Shown here: positions 22,648 to 29,984 of the stretch, piece after piece
How the letters are laid out: every line of letters begins with the position of its first letter
Numbering within the stretch: position 1 is the stretch's first letter
DNA from: Gammaproteobacteria bacterium
Lineage (GTDB): Bacteria > Pseudomonadota > Gammaproteobacteria > Chromatiales > Chromatiaceae
Assembly (NCBI GenBank): GCA_018812525.1
Contig: JAHJDE010000132.1
Span: 1-33,366 of the forward strand
Length of the DNA: 33,366 nucleotides
Reading direction: 5' to 3'
The notes under the pieces: generated by a model
Databases searched by the model: none
What the model saw: the letters and a program-made list of their open reading frames with translations, nothing else
What the model was told of the DNA's origin: nothing
Program-made: the position numbers and the translations under genes

Positions 22648-23505
22648 TCAGCGCTTGATACCGGGGCCCTTGTACTCTTGGCCGCTGGCATTCACGGTCA
22701 AGTAGGTCAACAAGGCGGTGATCGTGTCGGATGCGTACTTCGGCTGCGGGAACCGCTGCTGGCGGAAACAGTCGGTCATGCGCCACTGCTGGGTCAGCAT
22801 CACCCCGCCGGTCATGCGGTAGCCGGGCCAACCCTGGAAGGACCTCAGCGCCCCGTCCGGGCTGGTGAGGTTGGGCAGGTCCTGCATGCGGATGCGCTTG
22901 CCGGCATCGCCGTGGCAGGTGGAACAGGAGAAGTCATAGGGTCCGGCGCGATAGCCCGTGATCTCGCGGCCGATGTTATAGGCGGCGATCTCCTTGGGGT
23001 GCTTCTGCGGGGCGTTGATCTTCATGCCGCGCGACTTACCGGCCACGAAGGTGACCAGCGAGGTGGGGTCGGGGGTGTACTGCTCCTTGGCGAAGGGCTT
23101 CTTGGCGATGTCCTCCATCTTGAAGCCTTGCAGGTTGACCATGCACCAGACGATGCGCCGCTCCGCGTCCATCACCGCGTCGGCATCGGCGAAGTAGCGC
23201 GGCATCTGCACATAGGCCCCCTCCACCACGCCGGGGCCGAGGCCCAGGTCGCACTGTTCGAGGGAGGCGTTGTTTGGGCCGCGCTTCTCCTTCCAGAGGG
23301 CCGCGCCCTTGTCCTCATAAAGTTCGGCGGGACCGAAATCCTCCATCTCGGCGCGGAATTTCTCGAACTCCAGGGTGGCCTTATCCTTTGCCGGCGGGGC
23401 TTCCTCGGCATGGGAAACGGGAGATGCGATGGCCATCGCGGCGGCCAGGGCGGCCAGCAGCGGGGCTCTGCCTTTCGGCTGGGTCGCTTGGACTATGGTT
23501 ATCAT
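22648..23505 (-). CDS. soxA: Sulfur-oxidising cytochrome c subunit SoxA, single-haem type
   Basis: SoxA joins thiosulfate to the SoxY carrier cysteine. This 285-residue protein has a signal peptide, a C-terminal haem motif Cys194-Ser-Thr-Cys197-His198, and the active-site cysteine ligand at Cys246 (RMTDCFRQQR). The first haem site of dihaem SoxA proteins is absent; Cys85 and Cys121 remain, and may form the disulfide seen in single-haem forms. The ATG at 23505 has a GGAGGAG site about 7 bases upstream. It follows soxZ by 48 bases. Confidence 0.94.
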   Translation of the reverse strand: MITIVQATQPKGRAPLLAALAAAMAIASPVSHAEEAPPAKDKATLEFEKFRAEMEDFGPAELYEDKGAALWKEKRGPNNASLEQCDLGLGPGVVEGAYVQMPRYFADADAVMDAERRIVWCMVNLQGFKMEDIAKKPFAKEQYTPDPTSLVTFVAGKSRGMKINAPQKHPKEIAAYNIGREITGYRAGPYDFSCSTCHGDAGKRIRMQDLPNLTSPDGALRSFQGWPGYRMTGGVMLTQQWRMTDCFRQQRFPQPKYASDTITALLTYLTVNASGQEYKGPGIKR

Positions 23506-23553
23506 TATCAAACTCCTCCAGGGTGGTAATCTTGCTTGTCCGCTCTGCCGCGG

Positions 23554-23868
23554 TTACGGTACGAGGGCTTCCCCGCTGCCGCTCTCTCCCTTGCTGTCCT
23601 GCCAGTTCATCGTCACCTTGTCGCCCGGCTTCGCCCCCTTGATCTTGAAGGAGAGGTAGGGGTTCTGGGAGACGGAGCCGTTCAACTCCGCCTCCATCAC
23701 CGGGGTATCGTTCAGGGAAACGGTCAGGTTCTGGATGAAGTGGGCCGGGATCGGCTCCTTGGTCTTGGGGTCCTTGCGCAGGCCGCTCTCCATGACGTGG
23801 TTCATCAGCACCTTGACCGTGGCCAGATCACCCTGCTGGGTGACACGAATTTTCATTGGTTCCGCCAT
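23554..23868 (-). CDS. soxZ: Thiosulfate oxidation carrier subunit SoxZ
   Basis: This 104-residue protein is SoxZ (MAEPMKIRVTQQGDLATVKV, then HFIQNLTVSLND and NPYLSFKIKG). It has an immunoglobulin-like fold and partners SoxY in the periplasmic carrier complex. It has no signal peptide, as expected, because it is exported with SoxY through the Tat system. It lies 48 bases after soxY in the same operon. Confidence 0.96.
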   Translation of the reverse strand: MAEPMKIRVTQQGDLATVKVLMNHVMESGLRKDPKTKEPIPAHFIQNLTVSLNDTPVMEAELNGSVSQNPYLSFKIKGAKPGDKVTMNWQDSKGESGSGEALVP

Positions 23869-23916
23869 GTTCTCTATTCCTCTATTGGGTTTATGGTTGC
23901 CGTTGCGTTTGCGGTC

Positions 23917-24381
23917 TTAGCCGCCGCAGCCGCCAATGGTGACCTTGACCTCTTTCTTGGCGAAATAGGCCGCGCCGCCCGCTTTCACATAGATGATCAC
24001 GTTGGAGGTCTTGGCCATCTTGATACGGGTGCTGATATAGCCCTCGGTCCCCTTGAGGTTGAAGACGGCCACCAGGGGACGCTCGTTCTTCTCCGCCACG
24101 ATGGAGATCTGCTCGGTACCGGCGATCTTGCTGGTCACCTCCACCGGCACCATGGCGCCGTTCTCGGCGATGTCCGGGGCCTTGATCTCGATATCCGCGC
24201 TCTCCGTGGCGCCGGCGACCCCCAGGGTCTGCAAGGCCTCATCGGCGGCTTTCGCCTCGAATCCCGCCTTGTTCCAGGCCGCCAGGACCTGGCCTGGGCG
24301 CAACAGTCCGGTGGCGACCGCCACGGCGACCATGCCGATATAGCCACCACCCTTCAGAAACGCTCTACGCAATGGGTTCAT
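23917..24381 (-). CDS. soxY: Thiosulfate oxidation carrier subunit SoxY
   Basis: SoxY carries sulfur intermediates on its C-terminal cysteine. This 154-residue protein ends with the swinging-arm sequence GGCGG and begins with a twin-arginine signal (MNPLRRAFLKGGGYIGMVAV). The ATG at 24381 follows a GGAGGAG site and heads the soxYZAX operon. An upstream in-frame start would put about 29 residues ahead of the Tat signal and is unlikely. Confidence 0.96.
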   Translation of the reverse strand: MNPLRRAFLKGGGYIGMVAVAVATGLLRPGQVLAAWNKAGFEAKAADEALQTLGVAGATESADIEIKAPDIAENGAMVPVEVTSKIAGTEQISIVAEKNERPLVAVFNLKGTEGYISTRIKMAKTSNVIIYVKAGGAAYFAKKEVKVTIGGCGG

Positions 24382-24545
24382 ACACTCTCCTCCAATGGGT
24401 CCAGATTCGGGAATCCGGCGCCCCGGCCGGGCCAAACCCGCCAAGAACGCCCATGCCCCGCGATACAACAGGCCTTTCGAGCCGTTGATATGCGATAGAC
24501 GCGGTGGCTTCAGGATTTATTCCCTCGGGGGAAAAAGAAAAAGAA

Positions 24546-24591
24546 GGGTCAAGTCTTGCAATCAATCAAACGCGATTGCAAGACTTGACCC
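24546..24591. repeat. 18-bp inverted repeat sharing arms with 17028-17077
   Basis: Arms GGGTCAAGTCTTGCAATC (24546-24563) and complement (24574-24591) form an 18-bp stem. The outer half and the flank CGTACTTGTT match the palindrome at 17028-17077, while the inner half differs. It lies between the divergent soxY and haemolysin-family genes. Confidence 0.8.
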
Positions 24592-24615
24592 CGTACTTGT
24601 TCGATTCCATACCGG

Positions 24616-24632
24616 CTTAAGGCTGACTTAAG
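24616..24632 (+). promoter_or_regulatory. PmrA/QseB-type response-regulator box
   Basis: CTTAAG-GCTGA-CTTAAG is a perfect pair of half-sites five bases apart, matching the known PmrA-type box (YTTAAK-N5-YTTAAK). It ends 45 bases before the ATG of the first gene of the ligase/oxidase operon. A possible -10 (TAAAGT, 24643-24648) lies downstream. The window also encodes a PmrA/QseB-type regulator at 29321-29983. Confidence 0.72.
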
Positions 24633-24677
24633 TTTCCCCCCGTAAAGTGCCTCCCATGGAAACCGGAGGTACGACGC

Positions 24678-25349
24678 ATGAATAAATCATCAATCCAGGC
24701 GCGGTCGCAGCTACCCACCAACGTGGGACTAAATGAAGTGGGCGATCAGGGCCGCGTGGAAGTGGAGCGCTTTGTGCGCAAGGTCTTCGCCGCCGCCCAT
24801 GGCGCGGAGGTAACGCACTTCATGCCGGTGCTGATGGACTTGCGCAATGACGCGGGCCACCTGCTCGGGGTGTTGGGGCTGCGCGACGCGGTCGATGGCG
24901 GGCTCTTCCTGGAGCGCTACCTGGATCGACCGGTAGAGGCGTGCCTGAGCGCCGTCGCAAACGAGCCGGTGGACCGGTCTGATATCGTCGAGGTGGGCAA
25001 TCTTGCCGTGGGCGCGACCGGGGGCGGCCGCTGGCTGATCACTGCCCTGACCGCCTTCATGCACGCCATGGACAGGGGCTGGGTGGTGTTTACCTGCGGC
25101 CCCCAGCTCAAGAACGCCTTCAGCCGCATGGGCATTGACCTGCTTGATCTGGGTGAGGCGACCCCCGATGCCCTGTCGCCCGATGAGCGCGCCCGCTGGG
25201 GCAGTTATTACGATCAGCAGCCTTGTGTCATGGCCGGCCGGGTGGCCCATGGCTATCAGGTGCTGTCGGCCTTGTTCGAGAAGGAGTGCGCCCTGAACGC
25301 CCTGTGGCGCTGCGCGATGCTGGCCGGAGGGCGTGCGAGATGGAACTGA
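24678..25349 (+). CDS. Thermostable haemolysin (T-hemolysin) family protein
   Basis: This 223-residue protein resembles the thermostable haemolysin family named after Vibrio proteins. The segments HFMPVLMDLRNDAGHLLGVL, ERYLDRPVEACLS and IVEVGNLA give a GNAT-like fold. It has no signal peptide and no membrane helix. The haemolysin name may mislead, because the operon partners are lipid-type enzymes and an acyl-transfer role would fit better; that is inference. A GGAGG site precedes the ATG by 8 bases. The next gene overlaps its end by 10 bases. Confidence 0.85.
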   Translation: MNKSSIQARSQLPTNVGLNEVGDQGRVEVERFVRKVFAAAHGAEVTHFMPVLMDLRNDAGHLLGVLGLRDAVDGGLFLERYLDRPVEACLSAVANEPVDRSDIVEVGNLAVGATGGGRWLITALTAFMHAMDRGWVVFTCGPQLKNAFSRMGIDLLDLGEATPDALSPDERARWGSYYDQQPCVMAGRVAHGYQVLSALFEKECALNALWRCAMLAGGRARWN

Positions 25350-26827
25350 TCGAACGCATTCGCCGGCACGCGGCGGCCCATCCCGAACGGATCGCGCTGG
25401 AGTGGCGTGCCGGCCGCCTCGGCTATGTCGATCTGGCCTCAACGGTTGATCGCCTCTCCGTCGAGTTGCGTGGACGCGGTGCCCGTACCCTCGCCATCGC
25501 CCTGGACAACGGTCCGGCCTGGGCGCTAATCGACCTGGCGGCGCTCCATGCCGGCCTCTGTCTGGTTCCGCTGCCGCCCTTCTTTTCGACGGGGCAGATG
25601 TGCCATGCCTTGAAACTCTCCGGGGCCCAGGCACTGATCACCGATCAGGCAGGCCCCCTGTGCGAGCGCCTGGGTCTGCCTAAATCCCATAGCGAGCTGC
25701 GGGTCGCTGGCCGTTCCCTGAGCTGGATCGATCTGCCGGGCAACCCCCACGCCGTGCCCGCCGGGGTCCGCAAACTGACCTTCACCTCCGGCACCACCGG
25801 GGAGCCCAAGGGGGTGATGCTGGGCTGGAACCACATGGAGCCGGTGGTCCGTTCCCTGGCCGGGGCGGTGGAGGTGACGCCGGCGGACCGCCACCTGGCC
25901 CTGACGCCCCTGTCCGTGTTGCTGGAGAACATCGCCGGCATCTACACGTCCCTCTGGGGTGGCGCCACCGCCATTCTGCCGGGCTGCCCCGAGGTGGGGC
26001 TGGCGGGTTCCTCGCGCCTGGACGCGGTCGCCATGACCCTGGCCCTGGAACAGTATCGCGCCACCACCGCCATCTTCTCCCCCCAGAGCCTGCAAGGGCT
26101 GGTGGAGTCCATTGAGGCCGGACTGCCAAGGCCGCAGGCCCTGCGCTTCGGCGCCATTGGCGGCGCCCCGGTCTCGCCGCGCCTGCTGGAACGGGCGGCG
26201 GCGCTGGGCCTGCCGGTCTACGAGGGCTACGGCCTCTCCGAATGCGCCTCGGTGGTCTGTCTCAATACCCCCCGGCACAACCGGCCGGGGACGGTGGGCC
26301 GGCCCTTGCCCCATGTGCGCCTGACCCTCGCCGACGACGGCGAGGTCCAGATCGCCGGACCGGGGTTCGCCGGTTATCTGGGCGAATCGCCCCCCCAGGG
26401 CGCCTGGGCCAGCGGCGATATGGGCGCCTTCGACGGGGAAGGATCTCTCCGACTGCATGGCCGCCGGCGCAACCTCTTCATCACCGCCTTCGGCCGCAAC
26501 GTTGCGCCCGAGTGGGTGGAGCGAGAACTGACCCTGGAACCCGCCATCGCCCAGGCGGCGGTCTTCGGCGAGGCGCGGCCCTGGAACCTGGCGGTGATCT
26601 TTGCCGCTCCGGGGGCCAGCGAATCGGCATTGGAGGCCGCCATCGCCGGGGCCAACGCCAGCTTGCCCGATTACGCCCAGGTCGCCCAATGGATCACCGC
26701 CGCCGAGCCCTTCACCCCCCTGAACGGCCTGCTGACCGGCACCGGCCGGGTGCGGCGCGAGGCGGTCTACCGCCAATATCAACAACAGATCGAAAACCTT
26801 TACCGAGCAGAGGAGCAAGCCGCATGA
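25340..26827 (+). CDS. AMP-dependent acyl-CoA synthetase/ligase
   Basis: This 495-residue enzyme of the ANL superfamily should activate a carboxylic acid, probably a fatty acid, as an acyl adenylate. The phosphate-binding motif TSGTTGEPKG is at residues 149-158, and the adenine-binding motif YEGYGLSE follows later. Near the C-terminus, NGLLTGTGRVRREAV stands where relatives have the catalytic lysine (LTPTLKxKR or GKxxR); here no lysine is present. Thioester formation or adenylation may be altered, or another residue may substitute. The start overlaps the preceding gene by 10 bases and the stop overlaps the next start by four (ATGA). Confidence 0.9.
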   Translation: MELIERIRRHAAAHPERIALEWRAGRLGYVDLASTVDRLSVELRGRGARTLAIALDNGPAWALIDLAALHAGLCLVPLPPFFSTGQMCHALKLSGAQALITDQAGPLCERLGLPKSHSELRVAGRSLSWIDLPGNPHAVPAGVRKLTFTSGTTGEPKGVMLGWNHMEPVVRSLAGAVEVTPADRHLALTPLSVLLENIAGIYTSLWGGATAILPGCPEVGLAGSSRLDAVAMTLALEQYRATTAIFSPQSLQGLVESIEAGLPRPQALRFGAIGGAPVSPRLLERAAALGLPVYEGYGLSECASVVCLNTPRHNRPGTVGRPLPHVRLTLADDGEVQIAGPGFAGYLGESPPQGAWASGDMGAFDGEGSLRLHGRRRNLFITAFGRNVAPEWVERELTLEPAIAQAAVFGEARPWNLAVIFAAPGASESALEAAIAGANASLPDYAQVAQWITAAEPFTPLNGLLTGTGRVRREAVYRQYQQQIENLYRAEEQAA

Positions 26828-27495
26828 GCGACTTTTACCAACGCCTTTTGGCCGAGACCGAGACCGAGCGCAACGCGCTGCTCGCCATTCCCTTCGTGCA
26901 GCACGGCTGGCGGGGCGAGTTATCCCTGGAGAGCTACCTCGCCTTCCTCGTCCAGGCCTACCACCACGTCAAGCACACCACGCCGCTGCTGATGGCCTGC
27001 GGTTCGCGCATCCCCCATCAGGCCGAATGGCTGCGCGACGCAATGGCGGAGTACATCGAAGAGGAGGTGGGCCACCAGGACTGGATTCTCAACGACATCG
27101 CCGTCTGCGGCGGCGATGCCGAGGCGGTGCGCCACGGCGTCCCCGGCATGGCGGCCGAGCTGATGTGCGCCTATGCCTACCACATCGTCGATCGGCTCAA
27201 TCCCATCGGCTTCCTGGGCATGGTGCTGGTGCTGGAGGGAACCAGCGTCAAGCTGGCCACCGAGGCGGCCGAGGCGACCCGCAATAACCTGGGGCTGCCG
27301 AAAAAGGCCTTCACCTATCTCAACAGCCACGGCTCCCTCGATATTTCTCATATGGATTTCTACCAGGGGCTGATGAACCGGATCGAGGACCCGGCCGATC
27401 AAGGGTTCGTCATCCACACCGCCAAGCGCTTCTACAAGCTCTATGGCGACATCTTCCGCAACCTGCCGCTGACGCTCAACGCAGCGGCGGCCTGA
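26824..27495 (+). CDS. Haem-oxygenase-like iron-containing oxidase
   Basis: This 223-residue helical protein belongs to the TenA/haem-oxygenase-like group that includes iron oxidases such as UndA. Candidate metal ligands are Glu81 and His84 (EEEVGHQDW), Glu138 (LVLEGTS), His169, Asp173 and His176 (HGSLDISHMDF). This pattern fits the diiron-oxidase branch better than thiaminase. Coupled by ATGA to the acid ligase, it could act on a fatty acid or its activated form. The reaction is not known. Confidence 0.85.
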   Translation: MSDFYQRLLAETETERNALLAIPFVQHGWRGELSLESYLAFLVQAYHHVKHTTPLLMACGSRIPHQAEWLRDAMAEYIEEEVGHQDWILNDIAVCGGDAEAVRHGVPGMAAELMCAYAYHIVDRLNPIGFLGMVLVLEGTSVKLATEAAEATRNNLGLPKKAFTYLNSHGSLDISHMDFYQGLMNRIEDPADQGFVIHTAKRFYKLYGDIFRNLPLTLNAAAA

Positions 27496-27511
27496 GACAC
27501 GAGGTCATCCC

Positions 27512-28300
27512 ATGCAACTCGAAGGTAAACGTATCCTATTGACCGGGGCGGCAGGCGGCATCGGCGCCCTGCTGGCCGAGGCTCTGACCCAGCGCGGCGC
27601 GCGGGTGGCTCTGGTGGACCGCAATGCCGAGGCCCTGGAGTCCATCCGGAAGGGGCTGGGGGGCAAGGCCGAGGCCATCCCCGCCGATCTGCTGGACACC
27701 CCCCGCTTGGGCGAGGTGGTGGAGCGCGCCCGCCGCGCCCTGGGCGGGCTCGACCTGCTGATCAACGTCGCCGGGCTGCTCAGCTTCCGCCCCCTGGACG
27801 AGGAGGACCCGGTGGTCTTGGAGCGGATCATCCGCCTCAACCTGACCACGCCCCTGCTGCTGACGCGGGAGGCCCTGCCCCATCTGCGCGAGAGCGGCGG
27901 CCGGGTGGTCAACATCGGCTCGACCTTCGGCGCCATCGGTTTCGCCTGGTTCGCCGCCTACTCGGCCAGCAAGTTCGGTCTGCGAGGCTTCTCCGAGGCA
28001 CTGCGGAGAGAGCTGGAGGGCAGCGGGGTTGGTGTTACCTACATTGCCCCCCGCGCGGTGCGCACCAAGCTCAACACCGGCGCCATCTACCGTATGTCCG
28101 AGGCGGTGGGGATGAACATGGACGAACCGGAGTGGGTGGTCGAGCAGATCGTGGAGGCCATCGACCGGGACGCCAAGGACCGTTACCTGGGCTTCCCGGA
28201 GAAGCTGTTCGTCCGTATCAACGCGCTGCTGCCGCGTCTGGTGGACCTGGCCCTGCGCAAGCAGAACCGTGTCATGGAACCCTTCGCCCGCGAGGTCTGA
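27512..28300 (+). CDS. Short-chain dehydrogenase/reductase
   Basis: This 262-residue SDR enzyme has the nucleotide-binding motif TGAAGGIG (residues 11-18), NVAG (85-88), Ser137 and the catalytic Tyr150 and Lys154 (YSASK). It starts 16 bases after the oxidase gene and completes the four-gene operon. Asp37 at the end of the second strand favours NAD(H). It could reduce or oxidise a ketone or alcohol made from the ligase/oxidase product. The substrate is unknown. Confidence 0.92.
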   Translation: MQLEGKRILLTGAAGGIGALLAEALTQRGARVALVDRNAEALESIRKGLGGKAEAIPADLLDTPRLGEVVERARRALGGLDLLINVAGLLSFRPLDEEDPVVLERIIRLNLTTPLLLTREALPHLRESGGRVVNIGSTFGAIGFAWFAAYSASKFGLRGFSEALRRELEGSGVGVTYIAPRAVRTKLNTGAIYRMSEAVGMNMDEPEWVVEQIVEAIDRDAKDRYLGFPEKLFVRINALLPRLVDLALRKQNRVMEPFAREV

Positions 28301-28309
28301 AGATCAGAG

Positions 28310-28444
28310 GCAACTATTCAGCCCCCCCTCCCTCAGGGAGGGGTTGGGGGAGGGCCGGCGCAGACCAAGCACCTATGCCTGAATCGACCTCTTACCCCCT
28401 CCCCAACCCTCCCCCTGCAAAGGGGTAGGGGGTAATTTCCGAAT
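28310..28444. repeat. Interspersed repeat B, copy 1
   Basis: About 135 bp beginning GCAACTATTCAGCCCCC, with two C/G-rich hairpins separated by CACCTATGCC and GAATCGACCTCTTACC, match 31514-31649 closely. The left end resembles the end of the MITE at 2595 (GTAACCGTTCAGCCCCC in reverse complement), so B and C are probably branches of one family. It fills the gap between the dehydrogenase and the TPR-like gene. Confidence 0.8.
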
Positions 28445-28466
28445 ATTTTGTAGAGAGAACCTTCGT

Positions 28467-29120
28467 ATGAAAAAGACCATTTTGGGCATCGCCCTATCCC
28501 TGTCCCTGCTGCTGGCCGGCCCGGTGCCGGCAGCGGAATCGACCGAACTGAACGCCATCCAGTCCGAATGGGCGCGCATCAAGTACCAGCTCCCGCAGAG
28601 GGAGCGCGGGGCGGCCTTCGAGGCCCTGGCAGAGCGCGCCCATCGCCTTTCCGCTGCCGAGAAAACGGCGGCCCCGCTGGTATGGGAGGCCATCATCAAG
28701 GCCAGCCTGGCCGGCGAGAAGGGTGCCCTGGGCGGGGCTCTGGGTTATGTCAAGGAGGCCAAGTCCCTGCTGGAACGGGCCGAGGCCATCGAGCCCGACG
28801 CCCTGGATGGCTCCATCCACACCAGTCTCGGCAGCCTCTATTATCAGGTCCCCGGCTGGCCGATGGGATTCGGTGACGATGCCAAGGCCCGCGTCCACCT
28901 GGAGAAGGCGGTGAAGCTGAACCCCAAGGGGATCGACGCCAACTATTTCTATGGCGATTTCCTCCTTGATCAGGGCGATTACAAGGGCGCCATCCGGGCG
29001 CTGGAACAGGCCCTGACCGCGCCGGGCCGCCCCGGCCGTGAGATTGCCGATAGCGGACGGCGTGAGGAGATCCGGCTGGCCCTGGCCAAGGCCCGTGCAA
29101 AAATGAGCGTGAATCCTTAA
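28467..29120 (+). CDS. Exported TPR-like protein
   Basis: This 217-residue protein has a signal peptide (MKKTILGIALSLSLLLAGPV, cleavage near PAAES) and helical repeats that look like tetratricopeptide units: AKSLLERAEAIEPDALDGSI, ARVHLEKAVKLNPKG and YKGAIRALEQAL. It resembles periplasmic TatT-like/TPR proteins, which usually bind partners or small ligands. The GSLYYQVPGWPMGFGDD segment is typical of this uncharacterised group. It is the first gene after repeat B1 and could still belong to the upstream operon. Confidence 0.78.
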   Translation: MKKTILGIALSLSLLLAGPVPAAESTELNAIQSEWARIKYQLPQRERGAAFEALAERAHRLSAAEKTAAPLVWEAIIKASLAGEKGALGGALGYVKEAKSLLERAEAIEPDALDGSIHTSLGSLYYQVPGWPMGFGDDAKARVHLEKAVKLNPKGIDANYFYGDFLLDQGDYKGAIRALEQALTAPGRPGREIADSGRREEIRLALAKARAKMSVNP

Positions 29121-29150
29121 GGCGGTAGACCGGAGGCGGGAGAGGATTGA

Positions 29151-29292
29151 TCGTTCCCACGCTGGAGCGTGGGAACGCATCCCCGGACGCTCCAGCGTCC
29201 CGAAACCCCGGCAGGCGTTGCGCACTCTTTCGGCAACTCGCGACGCCGGAGCGTCGCTAACGGCATTCCCACGCTGGAGCGTGGGAACGATC
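29151..29292. repeat. Repeated palindromes (CGTTCCCACGC type)
   Basis: Two near-identical hairpins with arms CGTTCCCACGC and GCGTGGGAACG (about 29152-29177 and 29265-29290) flank shorter inverted segments GGACGCTCCAGCGTCC and GACGCCGGAGCGTC. This is a dispersed palindromic repeat. It lies in the 200-bp gap ahead of the response regulator, so it may overlap its promoter region. Confidence 0.75.
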
Positions 29293-29320
29293 TTGGAAAT
29301 AAAATTAACCCGAGGGGTCT

Positions 29321-29983
29321 ATGCGCGTTTTGCTGGTCGAAGACGATGAGTTATTGGGTTCCGCCATCCAGGCGGGCCTGGTACAGGCGGGCTACGACGT
29401 GGATTGGGTGCGCGACGGCATCGCCGCCGACCAGGCCCTGGCCCTGGAGGGACACGAGCTGCTGGTGCTGGACCTGGGCCTGCCGCGCAAGGATGGGCTG
29501 ACGGTTCTGCGTGCGTTGCGCCAGCGGGGATCGGACCTGCCGGTATTGATCCTGACCGCCCGCGACGCCATCGAGGACCGGGTGCGGGGCCTGGACCTGG
29601 GCGCCGACGATTACCTGGTCAAGCCCTTCGACCTGGATGAACTCAGCGCCCGCCTGCGCGCCATCGGCCGGCGGCGGGCGGGGCGCGCCTCGCCCCTGAT
29701 CCGCCACGGGGCGCTGACCCTCGATCCCGCCGCGCGCAGTGTCACCTTCGAGGGGGAGGAGGTGAGTCTGCACCCCAAGGAGATCGCCATCCTGGAGGCC
29801 CTGCTGGAGAGCCGGGGCCGCGCCCTGACCCGCGAGCGCCTGGAACAGTTGCTCTACGGCTGGGGCGAGGGGGTGGAAAGCAACACCGTGGAGGTGCATG
29901 TCCATCACCTGCGCAAGAAGCTGGGCAAGGAGCTGATCCGCACCATTCGCGGGGTCGGCTACATGATCCCCCGGGAGGGCTGA
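29321..29983 (+). CDS. OmpR-family response regulator (QseB/PmrA-type)
   Basis: This 220-residue protein has a receiver domain with phosphorylation site Asp51 (LLVLDLGLPRKDG), Thr79 and Lys101 (VKPFD). Its OmpR-type winged-helix DNA-binding domain ends EVHVHHLRKKLGKELIRTIR and GVGYMIP. The sequence is closest to the QseB/PmrA group, which binds CTTAAG-type direct repeats; one perfect site lies at 24616-24632. It is followed by its kinase gene after one base. Confidence 0.93.
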   Translation: MRVLLVEDDELLGSAIQAGLVQAGYDVDWVRDGIAADQALALEGHELLVLDLGLPRKDGLTVLRALRQRGSDLPVLILTARDAIEDRVRGLDLGADDYLVKPFDLDELSARLRAIGRRRAGRASPLIRHGALTLDPAARSVTFEGEEVSLHPKEIAILEALLESRGRALTRERLEQLLYGWGEGVESNTVEVHVHHLRKKLGKELIRTIRGVGYMIPREG

Positions 29984-29984
29984 G

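Noticed and set aside
22522..24498. Two long plus-strand frames (22522-23529 and 23536-24498) opposite the sox genes
   Set aside because: soxA, soxX, soxZ and soxY are certain on the other strand, and these frames have no recognisable domain.
25526..26818. 430-codon minus-strand frame opposite the acid ligase
   Set aside because: It is a glycine/glutamine-rich shadow of a gene with clear ANL motifs.
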